Of a DNA stretch of 64,000 nucleotides, positions 33,538-43,246 are shown piece by piece. Source of the DNA: Streptomyces sp. HD (GTDB taxonomy: Bacteria > Actinomycetota > Actinomycetes > Streptomycetales > Streptomycetaceae). How positions within the stretch are numbered: position 1 is the first letter of the stretch; each line of letters starts with the position of its first letter. The notes under the pieces are model-generated. The model was not told the origin of the DNA. It made no database searches and saw only the letters and a list, made by a program, of their open reading frames with translations. The position numbers and the translations under genes were made by a program. The stretch spans positions 1-64,000 of the forward strand of contig NZ_JAQMYP010000024.1 in NCBI RefSeq assembly GCF_028369295.1. The letters are read 5' to 3'.

Positions 33538-36477
33538 GTGTCGCAGACTTCATTCAGTACGCCGCTGATCGGGCGGGAGGACGAGCTCGTCCGGCTTTCC
33601 GGGGTGCTGGAGCGTGCCCGGGGCGGGGAGGCCGGGGCCGTACTGGTCGCCGGGGACGCCGGGGTCGGCAAGACCCGGGTGCTCGACGAGGTCGCGGGGC
33701 GGGCCGTCTCGGACGGGATGATCGTGCTGTCCGGGCACTGTGTCGATCTCGGTGATGTCGGGCTGCCGTATCTGCCGTTCACCGAGGTGCTGGGGGTGCT
33801 CGCCGGTGACGAGCGGTTCGCGGGGGTTCTCGGTGCCCACCCCGTGGTCGAGCGGCTGCTGGGCGGCGGGACCGACGCCGTGAGCGACCGGCTACGGCTG
33901 TTCGAGGGCATCGCGGGGCTGCTGGCCGAGCTCTCCGGCATCGCGCCGGTGCTGCTCGTCCTGGAGGACCTGCACTGGGCCGACCAGTCGTCGCGGGATC
34001 TGCTGCGGTTCCTGCTGAGCCGGGGCATCCTGCAACGGCCCGCGAGTGGGGCACCCCCGTCCCGGCTGGCCGTGTTCGCGTCGTACCGTGCGGATGATCT
34101 GCATCGGCGTCATCCGCTGCGGCCGCTGCTGGCCGAGCTGGTGCGGCTGCCCGCGGTCGAGCGGCTGGAGCTGCGGCCCCTGGGCGATGCCGAGGTGGCC
34201 CGGCTGGTGCGGTCCGTGCAGGAGCGGCCGCTGCCGGACGGCGCGGTGCGGCGAATCGTCGAGCGGGCCGAGGGCAACGCCTTCTACGCGGAGGAGCTGG
34301 TCGCGGCCACGGACACGGAGCTCGGCGGGGTGCCCAGCGGGCTGGCCGACGTGCTGCTGATCCGGTTCGAGCAGCTCTCCGACACGGCCCAGCAAGTGCT
34401 GCGTACGGCCGCCGTCGCGGGGCGCCGCGTCGGGCACGATCTGTTGCGGGAGGCCGTGGGCATCCCGGAGGACGAGCTGGAGTCGGCGTTGCGTGAGGCG
34501 GTCGGGCGGCAGCTGCTCGTGCCCGGCGACGGCGACACATACGCCTTCCGGCACGCGCTGGCGCGCGAGGCCGTGTACGCCGACCTGCTCCCCGGCGAAC
34601 GGGCCCGGCTGCACGGCACGTTCGCCCGGCTGCTCGCCGGGCGCGGCCGTCCGGCCGAGACGGCGGCGGAGCGCGCCCACCACTACCGCGAGAGCCACGA
34701 CCTGGCCGAGGCGCTGGCCGCCTCGCTGGAGGCCGCGGGCCACGCGCACGGCGTGGGCGCGCCCGCCGAGGAGCTACGGCATCTGGAGGCGGCCCTTGAC
34801 CTGTGGTCGTCGGTGGAGCCGTCGGCGCGGCCCTCGGGCGAGGGCGACGACCGGGTGACGGTCACCCTGCGCGCGTCGGCGGCGGCCGCGCACGCCGGGG
34901 AGGCGCACCGCGCGGTCGCGCTCACCCGGTCCGCGCTCGCCGGCGTCGACCAGGACACCGACCACGAACTCGCCGCCCGCGTGCGGTACACGCTCGCCGG
35001 CAATCTGATGAGCGTCGACAGCCTGACGGCGGCCTACGCCTACAGCAGCGAGGCGCTCGCCCTGATCCCGGCCGACCCTCCGTCGCGGACGTGGGTGTGG
35101 GCGGCGGCCACCCATGTCCTGGCGGCCCGCCACGTCGGGGAGAACGGGACGGCGCTGCGCGTCGCCCGCGAGGCCCTGCGCATCGCCGAGCAGCTGCAGG
35201 TGACGGATGCCCGGGCGGATCTGCTCATCTCGCTGGCCACGCTGGAGGGCGGCCGGCGCAGGCCGGAGGGGCGTGAACGGCTCCGGGAGGCATGGGAGCT
35301 GGCGCGGGAGGCGGGCACCGCGCCGGTGGAGATGCGCGCCCTGTTCAACCTCGCCGTCGGCTGCTTCGAGTCCGGCGACCTGGAGGAGTGCCTGCCCTGG
35401 CTGACGGAGGGGCTGGACCGGGCCCGGCGTGCGGGGTTGCTGTCGTCGCTGTATCCGCTGGAGATGCGGTATCTGCGCCTGTTGGTGCTGTACACGCTGG
35501 GCCGCTGGGACGAGTGCCTGCGCTTCGCGGCGGCCGACGCCGAGGTGCTGCCCACGGCGGGTGGTTACACGGCCGCTCCGGCGCTGTACGTCGCCCTCGC
35601 GCGCGGTGACTTCACGGCCGTCGAGCGGGCCCGTGCCCTGCTGGAGGGGCCGTTCGACTGGATGGGCACCCTGGTCGCGGGCATCGCGCTCACCGACGCC
35701 GCGGCGCTGCGGGGTGACGCGGAGGCGGCGGTGGAGCGGATGCGGTCCACGGTCGAGGCCCTCACCGACGACAAGGGGACACTCCCCCATGTCACGGTCC
35801 GCCTCGCCGCGCTCGCGCTGTCCGCGGTCGCCGACCGGGCCGCCGAGCTGCGTCTGACGGGTGATGCGGCTGGGGCGCGCCGCTGGGCGGACACGGCGAC
35901 CGAGCTGGTCGAGTCGGCGCGGACGATGGCCCGGTGCGGCGAGGACGGCATACCGCAGGGCCCGGAGGGCATGGCGTGGCTGGCCCGCGCGGAGGCGGAG
36001 TGGACGCGGGCCGTCACCGGGCCGGACGCCCGGGCGTGGGCCGAGGCGGTGGAGGCCTTCGAGCACGGCGACGAGTACGAGCGGGCTCGCTGCCGACTGC
36101 GCCTGGCCGAGGCCCTGTTGGCGGCCGACGACCGCGAGGGGGCGGCCACCGAGGCCCGGGCCGCGCGCGACACCGCGGTCCGGCTCGGGGCGACTCCCCT
36201 GCTGGAGCGGCTGAACAGCCTGATCCGCCGCGGCCGTCTCGCCGAGTCCGGCGCCGACGGCTCCTCGCCGCTCACCGCCCGCGAGCAGGACGTGCTGCGG
36301 CTCCTCGCCCTCGGCCGCAGCAATCGGCAGATCGGCGAGGAGCTGTACATCACCGGCAAGACGGCGAGCGTCCATGTCTCCAACATCCTCGCCAAACTGG
36401 GCGCGGCGAGCCGTACGGAGGCGGTGGCGATCGCCTATCGGCAGGGGCTGATCACGCGCGAGGAGACGGTGGGCTGA
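33538..36477 (+). CDS. Large ATP-binding LuxR-family regulator (LAL type)
   Basis: 979 residues. An N-terminal STAND/AAA ATPase has Walker A GDAGVGKTRVLDE (Lys45) and Walker B VLLVLEDLHWADQSS. A long helical, TPR-like middle region follows, and residues about 910-975 are a LuxR helix-turn-helix (LTAREQDVLRLLALGRSNRQIGEELYITGKTASVHVSNILAKLG). LAL regulators usually sit by pathway clusters and respond to ATP and a ligand. The GTG start coincides with the predicted transcription start of a RecA-NDp-like promoter. It overlaps the convergent SGNH gene by 26 bp. Confidence 0.9.
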   Translation: MSQTSFSTPLIGREDELVRLSGVLERARGGEAGAVLVAGDAGVGKTRVLDEVAGRAVSDGMIVLSGHCVDLGDVGLPYLPFTEVLGVLAGDERFAGVLGAHPVVERLLGGGTDAVSDRLRLFEGIAGLLAELSGIAPVLLVLEDLHWADQSSRDLLRFLLSRGILQRPASGAPPSRLAVFASYRADDLHRRHPLRPLLAELVRLPAVERLELRPLGDAEVARLVRSVQERPLPDGAVRRIVERAEGNAFYAEELVAATDTELGGVPSGLADVLLIRFEQLSDTAQQVLRTAAVAGRRVGHDLLREAVGIPEDELESALREAVGRQLLVPGDGDTYAFRHALAREAVYADLLPGERARLHGTFARLLAGRGRPAETAAERAHHYRESHDLAEALAASLEAAGHAHGVGAPAEELRHLEAALDLWSSVEPSARPSGEGDDRVTVTLRASAAAAHAGEAHRAVALTRSALAGVDQDTDHELAARVRYTLAGNLMSVDSLTAAYAYSSEALALIPADPPSRTWVWAAATHVLAARHVGENGTALRVAREALRIAEQLQVTDARADLLISLATLEGGRRRPEGRERLREAWELAREAGTAPVEMRALFNLAVGCFESGDLEECLPWLTEGLDRARRAGLLSSLYPLEMRYLRLLVLYTLGRWDECLRFAAADAEVLPTAGGYTAAPALYVALARGDFTAVERARALLEGPFDWMGTLVAGIALTDAAALRGDAEAAVERMRSTVEALTDDKGTLPHVTVRLAALALSAVADRAAELRLTGDAAGARRWADTATELVESARTMARCGEDGIPQGPEGMAWLARAEAEWTRAVTGPDARAWAEAVEAFEHGDEYERARCRLRLAEALLAADDREGAATEARAARDTAVRLGATPLLERLNSLIRRGRLAESGADGSSPLTAREQDVLRLLALGRSNRQIGEELYITGKTASVHVSNILAKLGAASRTEAVAIAYRQGLITREETVG

Positions 36478-37687
36478 CGACCTGTCCCCGCCCGGTCCCG
36501 CAGTCCAGGGCGGTCAGGTCGACGGCGTCGGCCATCGCCTGCATGCCCTTGTCGTTGGGGTGTATGTGGTCGCCGCCGTCCAGCGCGGGAAGCATCCTCG
36601 CCCGGTCGTAGGGGCTGCGCAGAACGCGGTCGAAGTCGGTGACGGCGTCGAACCGGCCGCTGGTGCGGATGAAGGCGTTGGCCTCCTGGCGTACGGCCTC
36701 GGCGGCCGGGTCCCATTCGTGCCAGCCCTTGAAGGGGCCGACGGTCGCGCCGACGACGCACTTGCCGGCCGCGCGCACCCGGTCGGCGATCTCGCGGTAG
36801 CCCTCGATCAGGTCCTCGGCGGTGACGCCGGCGTGGGCCTTGATGTCGTTCACGCCCTGGAAGAGGAACACGGTCCGCACACCCGGCTGGGACAGCACGT
36901 CCCGCTCCAGCCGGTTCAGGGCGCTCTGGCCGGGGCCGTCCGCGAGGACCTTGTTCCCGGAGATCCCCGCGTTGGCCATGCCCTTCACCGCCGTGTCCGC
37001 CCGTTGCAGACGGCGGGCCAGGTAGTCGGGCCAGCGGCGGTTCAGTTCCGAGGTCGAGTGCCAGCCGTCGGTGATGGAGTCGCCGAGCGCGGCCACGGCT
37101 CCGATGCCCGCGGGGGCGCGCACGGACACGGCGTCGAGGTAGAACCAGGAGCCGGTCGGGACGGTCCAAGCGGCACCGCTCTCCTCGGCGGTGTGGTCGC
37201 CCCGGCTGGCGTACGACGTCTGCATGGCCATCCAGTGGCCGCTCGTCGGGCCGCCCGCGTCGGGGCTGTGCAGGCTGACGACGAGGTTGGTCGCGGCCGG
37301 CAGTCTGCCGGGCAGCGGGTCGCTCCACATGGTGCTGCCCGCGGGCAGGGTGACCGTGCGGGAGCCGTCGAAGGTCAGGCGCCTGTTGCTGCCGGGCCGC
37401 AGCTCGGCGCCCTGCTTCTGGCGTCCGGCGTAGACGCTGTCGAAGGTCAGCGGCCGGTCCCCGAAGGCGTTGGAGAGCCGGACCCGGACGCCGGTTCCAC
37501 CGACGCTGGTGTGCACGACGAGCCGGTAGCCGCGGCCCGCGACACCGTCGCCCATACGGTCGGCGCTCGCCGCCCAGGTGATGACGCCGCTCGTGTCGGC
37601 GGGCGCCGCGGCGGGCGCCTTCGCGGGCGCGGGCTGGCAGGCGACGAGCGTCAGCAGGACGGCGGCCGACGGAAGTGCGGCCCTCAC
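36452..37687 (-). CDS. SGNH/GDSL-family hydrolase lipoprotein
   Basis: 411 residues. The signal peptide VRAALPSAAVLLTLVACQPAP has lipobox Cys near residue 17. A beta-sandwich-like N-terminal half is followed by an SGNH esterase domain: GDSITDG (Ser), GISGNK (Gly), GVNDIK (Asn) and GDHIHPNDKG (Asp, His). Expected to deacylate a carbohydrate at the cell surface. The GTG start overlaps the stop of the fucosidase gene (GTGA), so the two are translationally coupled; it is last in the ROK-GH27-GH95 operon. Confidence 0.85.
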   Translation of the reverse strand: MRAALPSAAVLLTLVACQPAPAKAPAAAPADTSGVITWAASADRMGDGVAGRGYRLVVHTSVGGTGVRVRLSNAFGDRPLTFDSVYAGRQKQGAELRPGSNRRLTFDGSRTVTLPAGSTMWSDPLPGRLPAATNLVVSLHSPDAGGPTSGHWMAMQTSYASRGDHTAEESGAAWTVPTGSWFYLDAVSVRAPAGIGAVAALGDSITDGWHSTSELNRRWPDYLARRLQRADTAVKGMANAGISGNKVLADGPGQSALNRLERDVLSQPGVRTVFLFQGVNDIKAHAGVTAEDLIEGYREIADRVRAAGKCVVGATVGPFKGWHEWDPAAEAVRQEANAFIRTSGRFDAVTDFDRVLRSPYDRARMLPALDGGDHIHPNDKGMQAMADAVDLTALDCGTGRGQVVSPPSPRA

Positions 37688-40059
37688 CGGGCGAAGTCCT
37701 TCAGCGTGACGGACGCGCCGGGCCGCAGGGTGACCGTGCGGGACACGCCGCCGTACGCGACCGTCGTGGTGCCGCCGCCGGCGCTGTGGATGCGGGCCTC
37801 GGTCGGTCTCCCGTCGCGCCAGCGCAGGTCGACCTCGAAGCCGCCCCGCGCGGGGACGCCCCGGACGAAGCCCGAGGCGGACCAGGCGCCGGGAAGCGCC
37901 GGGAGGAGTTCGATGTGTCCGGGTCGTGAGTACAGCAGCATCTCCACCATCGCGGCGGGCGTGCCGAAGTTGGCGTCGATCTGGAAGATGCCCCGGCCGC
38001 GTTCCACCTCGTAGATGTCGAACAGGTTGGGGGCGGTGCCGTTGCTGCCGTCGGTCGAGGGGCGCAGGTTGTTCACGACCAGTCGGTAGGCGTTGTCCGC
38101 GTTCTTCAGTCGGGCCCAGCACAGGCTGCGCCAGGCGTTGGCCCAGCCGAAGCTCTCCATGCCGCGTGCGGTGAGCAGGGCGGTGGCGCCGGCCACCACG
38201 TCGGCCGGGGTGGAGCCGTCGGGGCGGATGCGGTCGCCGGGAAACAGGCCGACGAGCGGGGACAGGTGACGGTGCGTGGTCTCACCCAGGTTGTCCGGCG
38301 ACATCCACTCCTCCAGCCAGCCGGTGGTCGGGCTGACCTGCGGCAGGTACAGCTTTCCGCGCAGTGCGGCGATCGTGTCCGCGTAGTCGGGGTCCCGCCG
38401 CAGCTCGGCCGCCGCGGTGAGGTAGTTCCCGAACAGCGCCCACACCAGTTCCTGAGCATAGGTGATGCCCTTGGCGTCGAGCGGGCCGTGCTCGGGCGAC
38501 CAGTCGCTGTCGGCGACGAGCACCTCCCGCGAGCTGCCGGGGAGGGTGGTGGTGAGCAGCCGCGCCTCCCAGAACTCGCACGCTCCCTTGAGCAGCGGGT
38601 AGATCTTCCTCAGGTGCGCTCGCGACCCGGTGTACTCGTAGTGCTCCCACAGGGTGGTGCACAGCCAGGCGTTGCCCGCCGGATGCCACCACCAGCCGCC
38701 TCCGCCATGGGGGTTGGTGGAGATCGCGACGGTCCAGCCGGCGTTCCTGCCGGTGGAGTTGCGGTAGCGGTTGCGCGGGTCGTCGAAGGCCCGGCGGGTG
38801 AGGTCGGTCCAGGACGGGAGCTGGGCGAGGCAGTAGTCGGTGAGGGCATCGAAGCACGGCGACAGGCCCGTGCGGTCGGCCATCCAGTAGTTCATCTGGA
38901 TGTTGATGTCGGTGTGGTAGTCGCCCATCCAGTCCGGGTCGTTGCCGTCCAGCCACAGGCCCTGGAGGTTCAGCGGCAGGCTGTCGCGTGAGCCGCAGAT
39001 CATCAGGTAGCGGCCGAACTGCAGGTAGGCCGCCTCCAGTTCGGGGTCGGGTCCGGGGTCGCGGGTGCGGGCGTGCAGGCGCTCCCAGGTGTCCAGCTCG
39101 CGTTGCGCGTCCGTGGACGTGCCGAGGGAGAGGTCGAGCCGTCCGTACAGGGCTCGGTGGTCGGCGACGTGGGTGCGCCGCAGGGCGTCGGCCGGCTCCG
39201 CGGCGGCGGCGCGGACCTTGGCACGGGCGAGGCGCTCGGGGTCGAGGGAGGGGTCGCGGAAGTGGGCGGCGGCATCGGGCGCGTAGTTGGTTCCGGCGCT
39301 CACGACCACGGTGAGGTCCCTGCAGCCGGTGAAGTCGATGCGGGTGCCGTTGACGGTGACCTTGCCGCCGCTGCTCCGGGCGGTGACGGCGGCGCCGTAG
39401 CGCAGGCCGTTGGGGAGGGCGGCGCCGAAGGACTCGGCTGCGGTGGGCTGTTCGCCGTGGGTGCCGGTCAGGGTGATGGTGCCGGTGTAGTGGCCGCCGC
39501 CGCTCTGGGTGAAGTGCAGGACGATGACGTCGTCGGGGTGGCTGGCGTACATCTCGCGGCGGTAGGTGACGCCGGAGCGGACGTAGGAGGCGGCGACCAG
39601 GCCCTGGGCGAGGTCGAGGGTGCGGCGGTAGCCGTTGACGGCGCCGAGGTCGTGGTCGGGGATGTCGACGGTGAGCCGGGCGAGCAGTGTGAACGAGCCG
39701 AAGTCGGAGCGGCCGTAGGGGAATTGGCCGTCCTTGTCGAGGGTGTCGTTGAGGCCGCCGGTCCACATGGTGGCGTCGGTGATCAGCAGCAGCTCGCGGC
39801 CGGGGACGTTGCTCGCGAGGGCTCCGATACGGCCGTTGCCCAGGGGCAGGCCCTGTTCGATCAGCGAGCCCTCGTCGCCGGGGGCCCGCCACCACAGCCG
39901 GTGTCGGGAGGCGTCGGCGGGCAGCGGGACTTCGGCGGGGCGGGCGGGCGAGGCGGAGGCGGTGAAGGCGGGGAGGGTACCGAGGGCGGCGGTGAGGCCC
40001 GCGGCGGTGGCGAGCGAGAGGAGGGTCCTTCGGCTCGGGTCGTTGGGGCTGGGGTTCAT
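37684..40059 (-). CDS. GH95 alpha-L-fucosidase, secreted (Tat-like signal)
   Basis: 791 residues. The twin-arginine signal is PSRRTLLSLATAAGLTAALG. The GH95 N-terminal beta domain (LPLGNGRIGALASNVPGRELLLITDATMWTGG) leads to an (alpha/alpha)6 barrel. Active-site equivalents of the Bifidobacterium AfcA enzyme are visible: INIQMNYWM (Asn pair), DWSPEHGPLD (Glu) and IFQIDANFGTPAAM (Asp). It should release alpha-1,2-linked L-fucose by inversion; some GH95 members act on L-galactose. CGGAG precedes the ATG, and the gene lies 25 bp downstream of the GH27 gene. Confidence 0.9.
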   Translation of the reverse strand: MNPSPNDPSRRTLLSLATAAGLTAALGTLPAFTASASPARPAEVPLPADASRHRLWWRAPGDEGSLIEQGLPLGNGRIGALASNVPGRELLLITDATMWTGGLNDTLDKDGQFPYGRSDFGSFTLLARLTVDIPDHDLGAVNGYRRTLDLAQGLVAASYVRSGVTYRREMYASHPDDVIVLHFTQSGGGHYTGTITLTGTHGEQPTAAESFGAALPNGLRYGAAVTARSSGGKVTVNGTRIDFTGCRDLTVVVSAGTNYAPDAAAHFRDPSLDPERLARAKVRAAAAEPADALRRTHVADHRALYGRLDLSLGTSTDAQRELDTWERLHARTRDPGPDPELEAAYLQFGRYLMICGSRDSLPLNLQGLWLDGNDPDWMGDYHTDINIQMNYWMADRTGLSPCFDALTDYCLAQLPSWTDLTRRAFDDPRNRYRNSTGRNAGWTVAISTNPHGGGGWWWHPAGNAWLCTTLWEHYEYTGSRAHLRKIYPLLKGACEFWEARLLTTTLPGSSREVLVADSDWSPEHGPLDAKGITYAQELVWALFGNYLTAAAELRRDPDYADTIAALRGKLYLPQVSPTTGWLEEWMSPDNLGETTHRHLSPLVGLFPGDRIRPDGSTPADVVAGATALLTARGMESFGWANAWRSLCWARLKNADNAYRLVVNNLRPSTDGSNGTAPNLFDIYEVERGRGIFQIDANFGTPAAMVEMLLYSRPGHIELLPALPGAWSASGFVRGVPARGGFEVDLRWRDGRPTEARIHSAGGGTTTVAYGGVSRTVTLRPGASVTLKDFAR

Positions 40060-40084
40060 GGCGGCTCCGGGGCCGGGGGGGAGG

Positions 40085-41893
40085 TCAGAGAGACTTCTGT
40101 ACGTCGATCCGGTCGATGTCCGGCGCGTAGCCGGTCCCGCTGTCGAACGTGATCGTGTTGGCCCCGGCCTTCAGCCGCACCGGCACATGGACGCTGTTCA
40201 CCGTCCCCCAGTCGCCCGTGGCCGGGAACCTGTGCGAGGTGGCGCCGCCCGCGTTGGCCGAGACCAGGACCGAGCGGGAGTCACCGCTGACGTAGGCGAC
40301 CTTGAGTTGATAGGTGCCGGGCTCGGGCACGACGACGTCGTCGAGGGTGACCTTGCCGCCGACGTAGAGGTTGCCGACCTTGCGGCCTCCGGAGCAGGCG
40401 GCGCAGTCGGCGACGGAGGCGTTGCCGCTCAGGGTGCCGGCCTCGGCCTCGTGGGCGGTCCAGGCGAGGTTCGTGCCGCGCGGGGTGACGGTGAACAGGC
40501 GGGAGCCGTGCGCCGGGAGCGCCTGGGTGATCTTGTCGGTGTGGGTGCCGAGGTTCTCCCTGTTCCATACGTCGCGCACCGAGGCCTTGCCCTTGAAGCC
40601 GAGCGTGGGCCAGTTCGCGGTCACGGCGGCGGGTGCGTCGGAGAGGTTGAACAGCGCCACGGTGTAGGTCCCATCGGGGTTCTTCGCGGCCCACACCTGC
40701 TGCGGGTCGGAGGCGGTGACGGGCTCGGCGGGCGGGGCGCTGCTCTGGTTGATCGCGATGACCTCGCGGTTGGTGAGCAGTGACAGGCCGTAGGAGTCGA
40801 GCCTGGTGAGGTCGTCGCCGGTGAAGAGCGGGGACTTGGCGATCGCCCACAGGGTGGCGTAGCTCTGCCGCTCGGCCTTGGTGAGGCCGTCCATCTCGCC
40901 GTTGCCGACGTTGAGGGAGTCCAGGTCGTTCCAGCCGCCGGGGCCGGCGTGGTCGATCCAGGCGGGGGCGTCGTCCCAGCGGTCGTCGACCGAGTTCTCC
41001 CAGCTGACCAGGGTGTTGCAGTAGCACTCGACGTCGGTGTCGATGCGCCAGCCGTTGGAGTACTTCTTCCAGTCCCCGACGTGCCCGCGGTCGAGGGACC
41101 AGGACAGCTCCAGGTGGATCGGGCGGCCGGCGGCGCCGATGGCCTTCTGCCAGGCGGCGACGTCGGCGACGTTGTTGTAGTTGTCGCCGCTCTTGGCGGA
41201 GCCGGGGCCGACGCCGTCGAGCTTGAGGAAGTCGTAGCCCCAGTCGGCGAACAGCTGCGCCTGGGAGTCGATGTACTTCTGCGCGCAGGGGTCGGAGAAG
41301 TCGATTTTGTAGGCGCTGTCCCAGCCGTTGGTGGTGCGCAGGTCGCCGTGGACGATGTCGCCGGTGGTGCAGCCGTCGGCGTTCCGGATCGGTGTCCTTC
41401 CGTCGCCGTAGGCGCCCTTCTCCAGGCCGACCGGAAGGTAGATCCCGGCCTTGAGGCCCCTGGCGTGGATGCGGTCGGCGACGGCCTTCATGCCGCTGGG
41501 GAAGCGCTCCGGGTCGGCCTTCTGCCGCCCGTACTCGTCGTACCGGGGCTTCCAGGACCAGTCCATCCACCAGCCGGCGTCGATGTTGACGTACTCGTAG
41601 CCGTGATTCTTCAGCTTCGCGGCCATGGCGTCGGTCTGCTTGGCGACGTTCGCCTCGGAGAGGTAGCTGTAGTCGCCCTTCGGGTTGAGTCCCGGGTACT
41701 TCGACGACTGCATGGTCCAACTCGTCCAGCCCAGGTAGGGCTTGGCGGCCACGATGGGGGTCGGGGCGGCCGGGGGCTCGGGGGTCTCGGCCCGTGCGGC
41801 GGGGACGGCGGTGGTGACACCGGCAGTGAGGGCCAGGACCACCACGGCTCTCAGCGCGCGTGCGGGCATGACGGAGTACGAGGATGACCGCAT
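40085..41893 (-). CDS. GH27 alpha-galactosidase with C-terminal CBM35-like module, secreted
   Basis: 602 residues. A Sec signal (PARALRAVVVLALTAGVTTAVPAARA) is followed by a GH27 barrel: YLGWTSWTMQ, YVNIDAGWW, nucleophile Asp in YDFLKLDGVG and GPGGWNDLDSLNVGNG. A C-terminal beta domain and a CBM35-like module (HEAEAGTLSGNASVADC...IDRIDVQ) follow. Removes terminal alpha-galactose from polysaccharides or glycans. AGGAGG lies eight bases before this ATG. It is the first enzyme gene after the ROK regulator and precedes the GH95 gene by 25 bp. Confidence 0.92.
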   Translation of the reverse strand: MRSSSYSVMPARALRAVVVLALTAGVTTAVPAARAETPEPPAAPTPIVAAKPYLGWTSWTMQSSKYPGLNPKGDYSYLSEANVAKQTDAMAAKLKNHGYEYVNIDAGWWMDWSWKPRYDEYGRQKADPERFPSGMKAVADRIHARGLKAGIYLPVGLEKGAYGDGRTPIRNADGCTTGDIVHGDLRTTNGWDSAYKIDFSDPCAQKYIDSQAQLFADWGYDFLKLDGVGPGSAKSGDNYNNVADVAAWQKAIGAAGRPIHLELSWSLDRGHVGDWKKYSNGWRIDTDVECYCNTLVSWENSVDDRWDDAPAWIDHAGPGGWNDLDSLNVGNGEMDGLTKAERQSYATLWAIAKSPLFTGDDLTRLDSYGLSLLTNREVIAINQSSAPPAEPVTASDPQQVWAAKNPDGTYTVALFNLSDAPAAVTANWPTLGFKGKASVRDVWNRENLGTHTDKITQALPAHGSRLFTVTPRGTNLAWTAHEAEAGTLSGNASVADCAACSGGRKVGNLYVGGKVTLDDVVVPEPGTYQLKVAYVSGDSRSVLVSANAGGATSHRFPATGDWGTVNSVHVPVRLKAGANTITFDSGTGYAPDIDRIDVQKSL

Positions 41894-41924
41894 GGGCCGT
41901 ACCTCCTGGGGTCGTTCAGCGGGC

Positions 41925-43103
41925 CTACCGCTGGTCGTCGGCTCTGATGAAGGACTGGATCGCGGTGGCCGCGGCACCGCGCGCCCACTCCTCGAAGGGC
42001 AGCGGGCGGGTCTGTACGTCGCACCGGGCGGCGGAGCCGAACGCGGCCGCGGCGAAGGCGTCGCGGATCTGTTCGGCGAACAGGTCGTGGGCGGCGAGAC
42101 CTTCGCCGGAGATGATCACCCGCTCGGGGCCGAGCAGGTTGGCCACGGTGGCGATGCCCCGGCCGATCGCCTCACCGGCCCGGGCGTATGCCTCCCGCGC
42201 CCCGGCGACACCGCGGTGGGCGAGGGCCACGGCCTCGGCGGTGTCGGCGACCTCGGCGCCGGTCGTCTCGCGGATCCGCCGGAGGATCGCGGCGTCGCCC
42301 GCGACGGCTTCCACGCAGCCGCGGTTGCCGCAGTGGCAGGGCGGTCCGGCCGGGTCGACGGTGACGTGGCCGATCTCGCCGGCGACCCCGTGCGCACCGG
42401 CGACCACCCGGCCGTGCACCACGAGGCCGCAGCCGATGCCCGCGCCGACGGTCACCACGGCGAAGTCGGACAGTCCCACGCCGGCACCGAACCACTGCTC
42501 GGCCACGGTGAGGGCGCGTACGTCGTTGTCGACGGTGACCGGCAACCCGGTGGTCGCGGCGGCGAGTTCGGCCAGGGGCACCTCCCGCCACTCCAGGAAC
42601 GGCGAGTAGCGGACGACGCCCGCGCCCCGGTCGACGTCGCCGGAGACGGCGATGCCGAGGCCGAGGACGGGTACGCCCAGGTCGCCCGCCTCCGCGAGGA
42701 GTCCGCCCACCAGCTCGGCGGTCGAGGCGAGCACGCCCTTCGGTTCCCGGTCGCGGAGCGGGGCGTGGCGGGCGACACGGATGCGGCAGCACAGGTCGGT
42801 GAGCACGGCGATGATCTCGTCGCCGGTCACCTTGACGCCGATGAACAGGGCCCGTCCCCCGTCGACCCGTACCGGGTTGGCGGGGCGGCCGAGCGCGGGG
42901 CGGGCCGACTCGTCCGCGTCCTCCACCAGGTATCCGGCCTCGATGAGCGGCCGTACCGCCTTGGTGACGGCGGCCGGTGACAGTCCCGCCCGCCGGGCCA
43001 CCTCCAGGCGGGTGAGGGGCCCGTGGGACAGAACCGTGGTGAAGATCTGCGAGGCGGCCGGCGTGTTCGCCGGGAACGTCTCTGCACGACCGATCGAGGG
43101 CAT
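41925..43103 (-). CDS. ROK-family transcriptional regulator
   Basis: 392 residues: an N-terminal winged helix (LTRLEVARRAGLSPAAVTKAVRPLIEAGYLVE) and a ROK sugar-kinase-like domain with VTVDNDVRALTVAEQWFG, the ROK signature GAGIGCGLVVHGRVVAGAHGVAGEIGHVTV and the zinc-binding CHCGNRGCVE. It probably represses the downstream GH27-GH95-SGNH genes and is relieved by a released sugar such as galactose or fucose (inference). It is first in the operon, 31 bp ahead of the GH27 gene. An AT-rich half-site pair lies 17 bp upstream of the start. Confidence 0.9.
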   Translation of the reverse strand: MPSIGRAETFPANTPAASQIFTTVLSHGPLTRLEVARRAGLSPAAVTKAVRPLIEAGYLVEDADESARPALGRPANPVRVDGGRALFIGVKVTGDEIIAVLTDLCCRIRVARHAPLRDREPKGVLASTAELVGGLLAEAGDLGVPVLGLGIAVSGDVDRGAGVVRYSPFLEWREVPLAELAAATTGLPVTVDNDVRALTVAEQWFGAGVGLSDFAVVTVGAGIGCGLVVHGRVVAGAHGVAGEIGHVTVDPAGPPCHCGNRGCVEAVAGDAAILRRIRETTGAEVADTAEAVALAHRGVAGAREAYARAGEAIGRGIATVANLLGPERVIISGEGLAAHDLFAEQIRDAFAAAAFGSAARCDVQTRPLPFEEWARGAAATAIQSFIRADDQR

Positions 43104-43120
43104 GCCCGGAACCTAGAGCC

Positions 43121-43144
43121 CTTATTTTCCGCCGTCAATAAAAG
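43121..43144. promoter_or_regulatory. Candidate ROK operator
   Basis: TTATTTTCCGCCGTCAATAA (from 43122) is an AT-rich split palindrome in an otherwise GC-rich gap, similar in layout to NagC/Mlc sites (TTATTT...AAATAA). It lies just upstream of the ROK gene start. Confidence 0.45.
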
Positions 43145-43246
43145 AAGCAGGATTCATCCGAGGACTCCCACCCGGTGATCCGGGACTGTCCAACTGTGCG
43201 TCGTCCGTGGCGATGTGACGGGATGCGAGAAAGTTGCCCAGCGCAG

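Noticed and set aside
37688..38122. Longer upstream frame for the SGNH hydrolase
   Set aside because: It overlaps the fucosidase gene, while a lipoprotein signal begins at the GTG at 37687 that overlaps the fucosidase stop.
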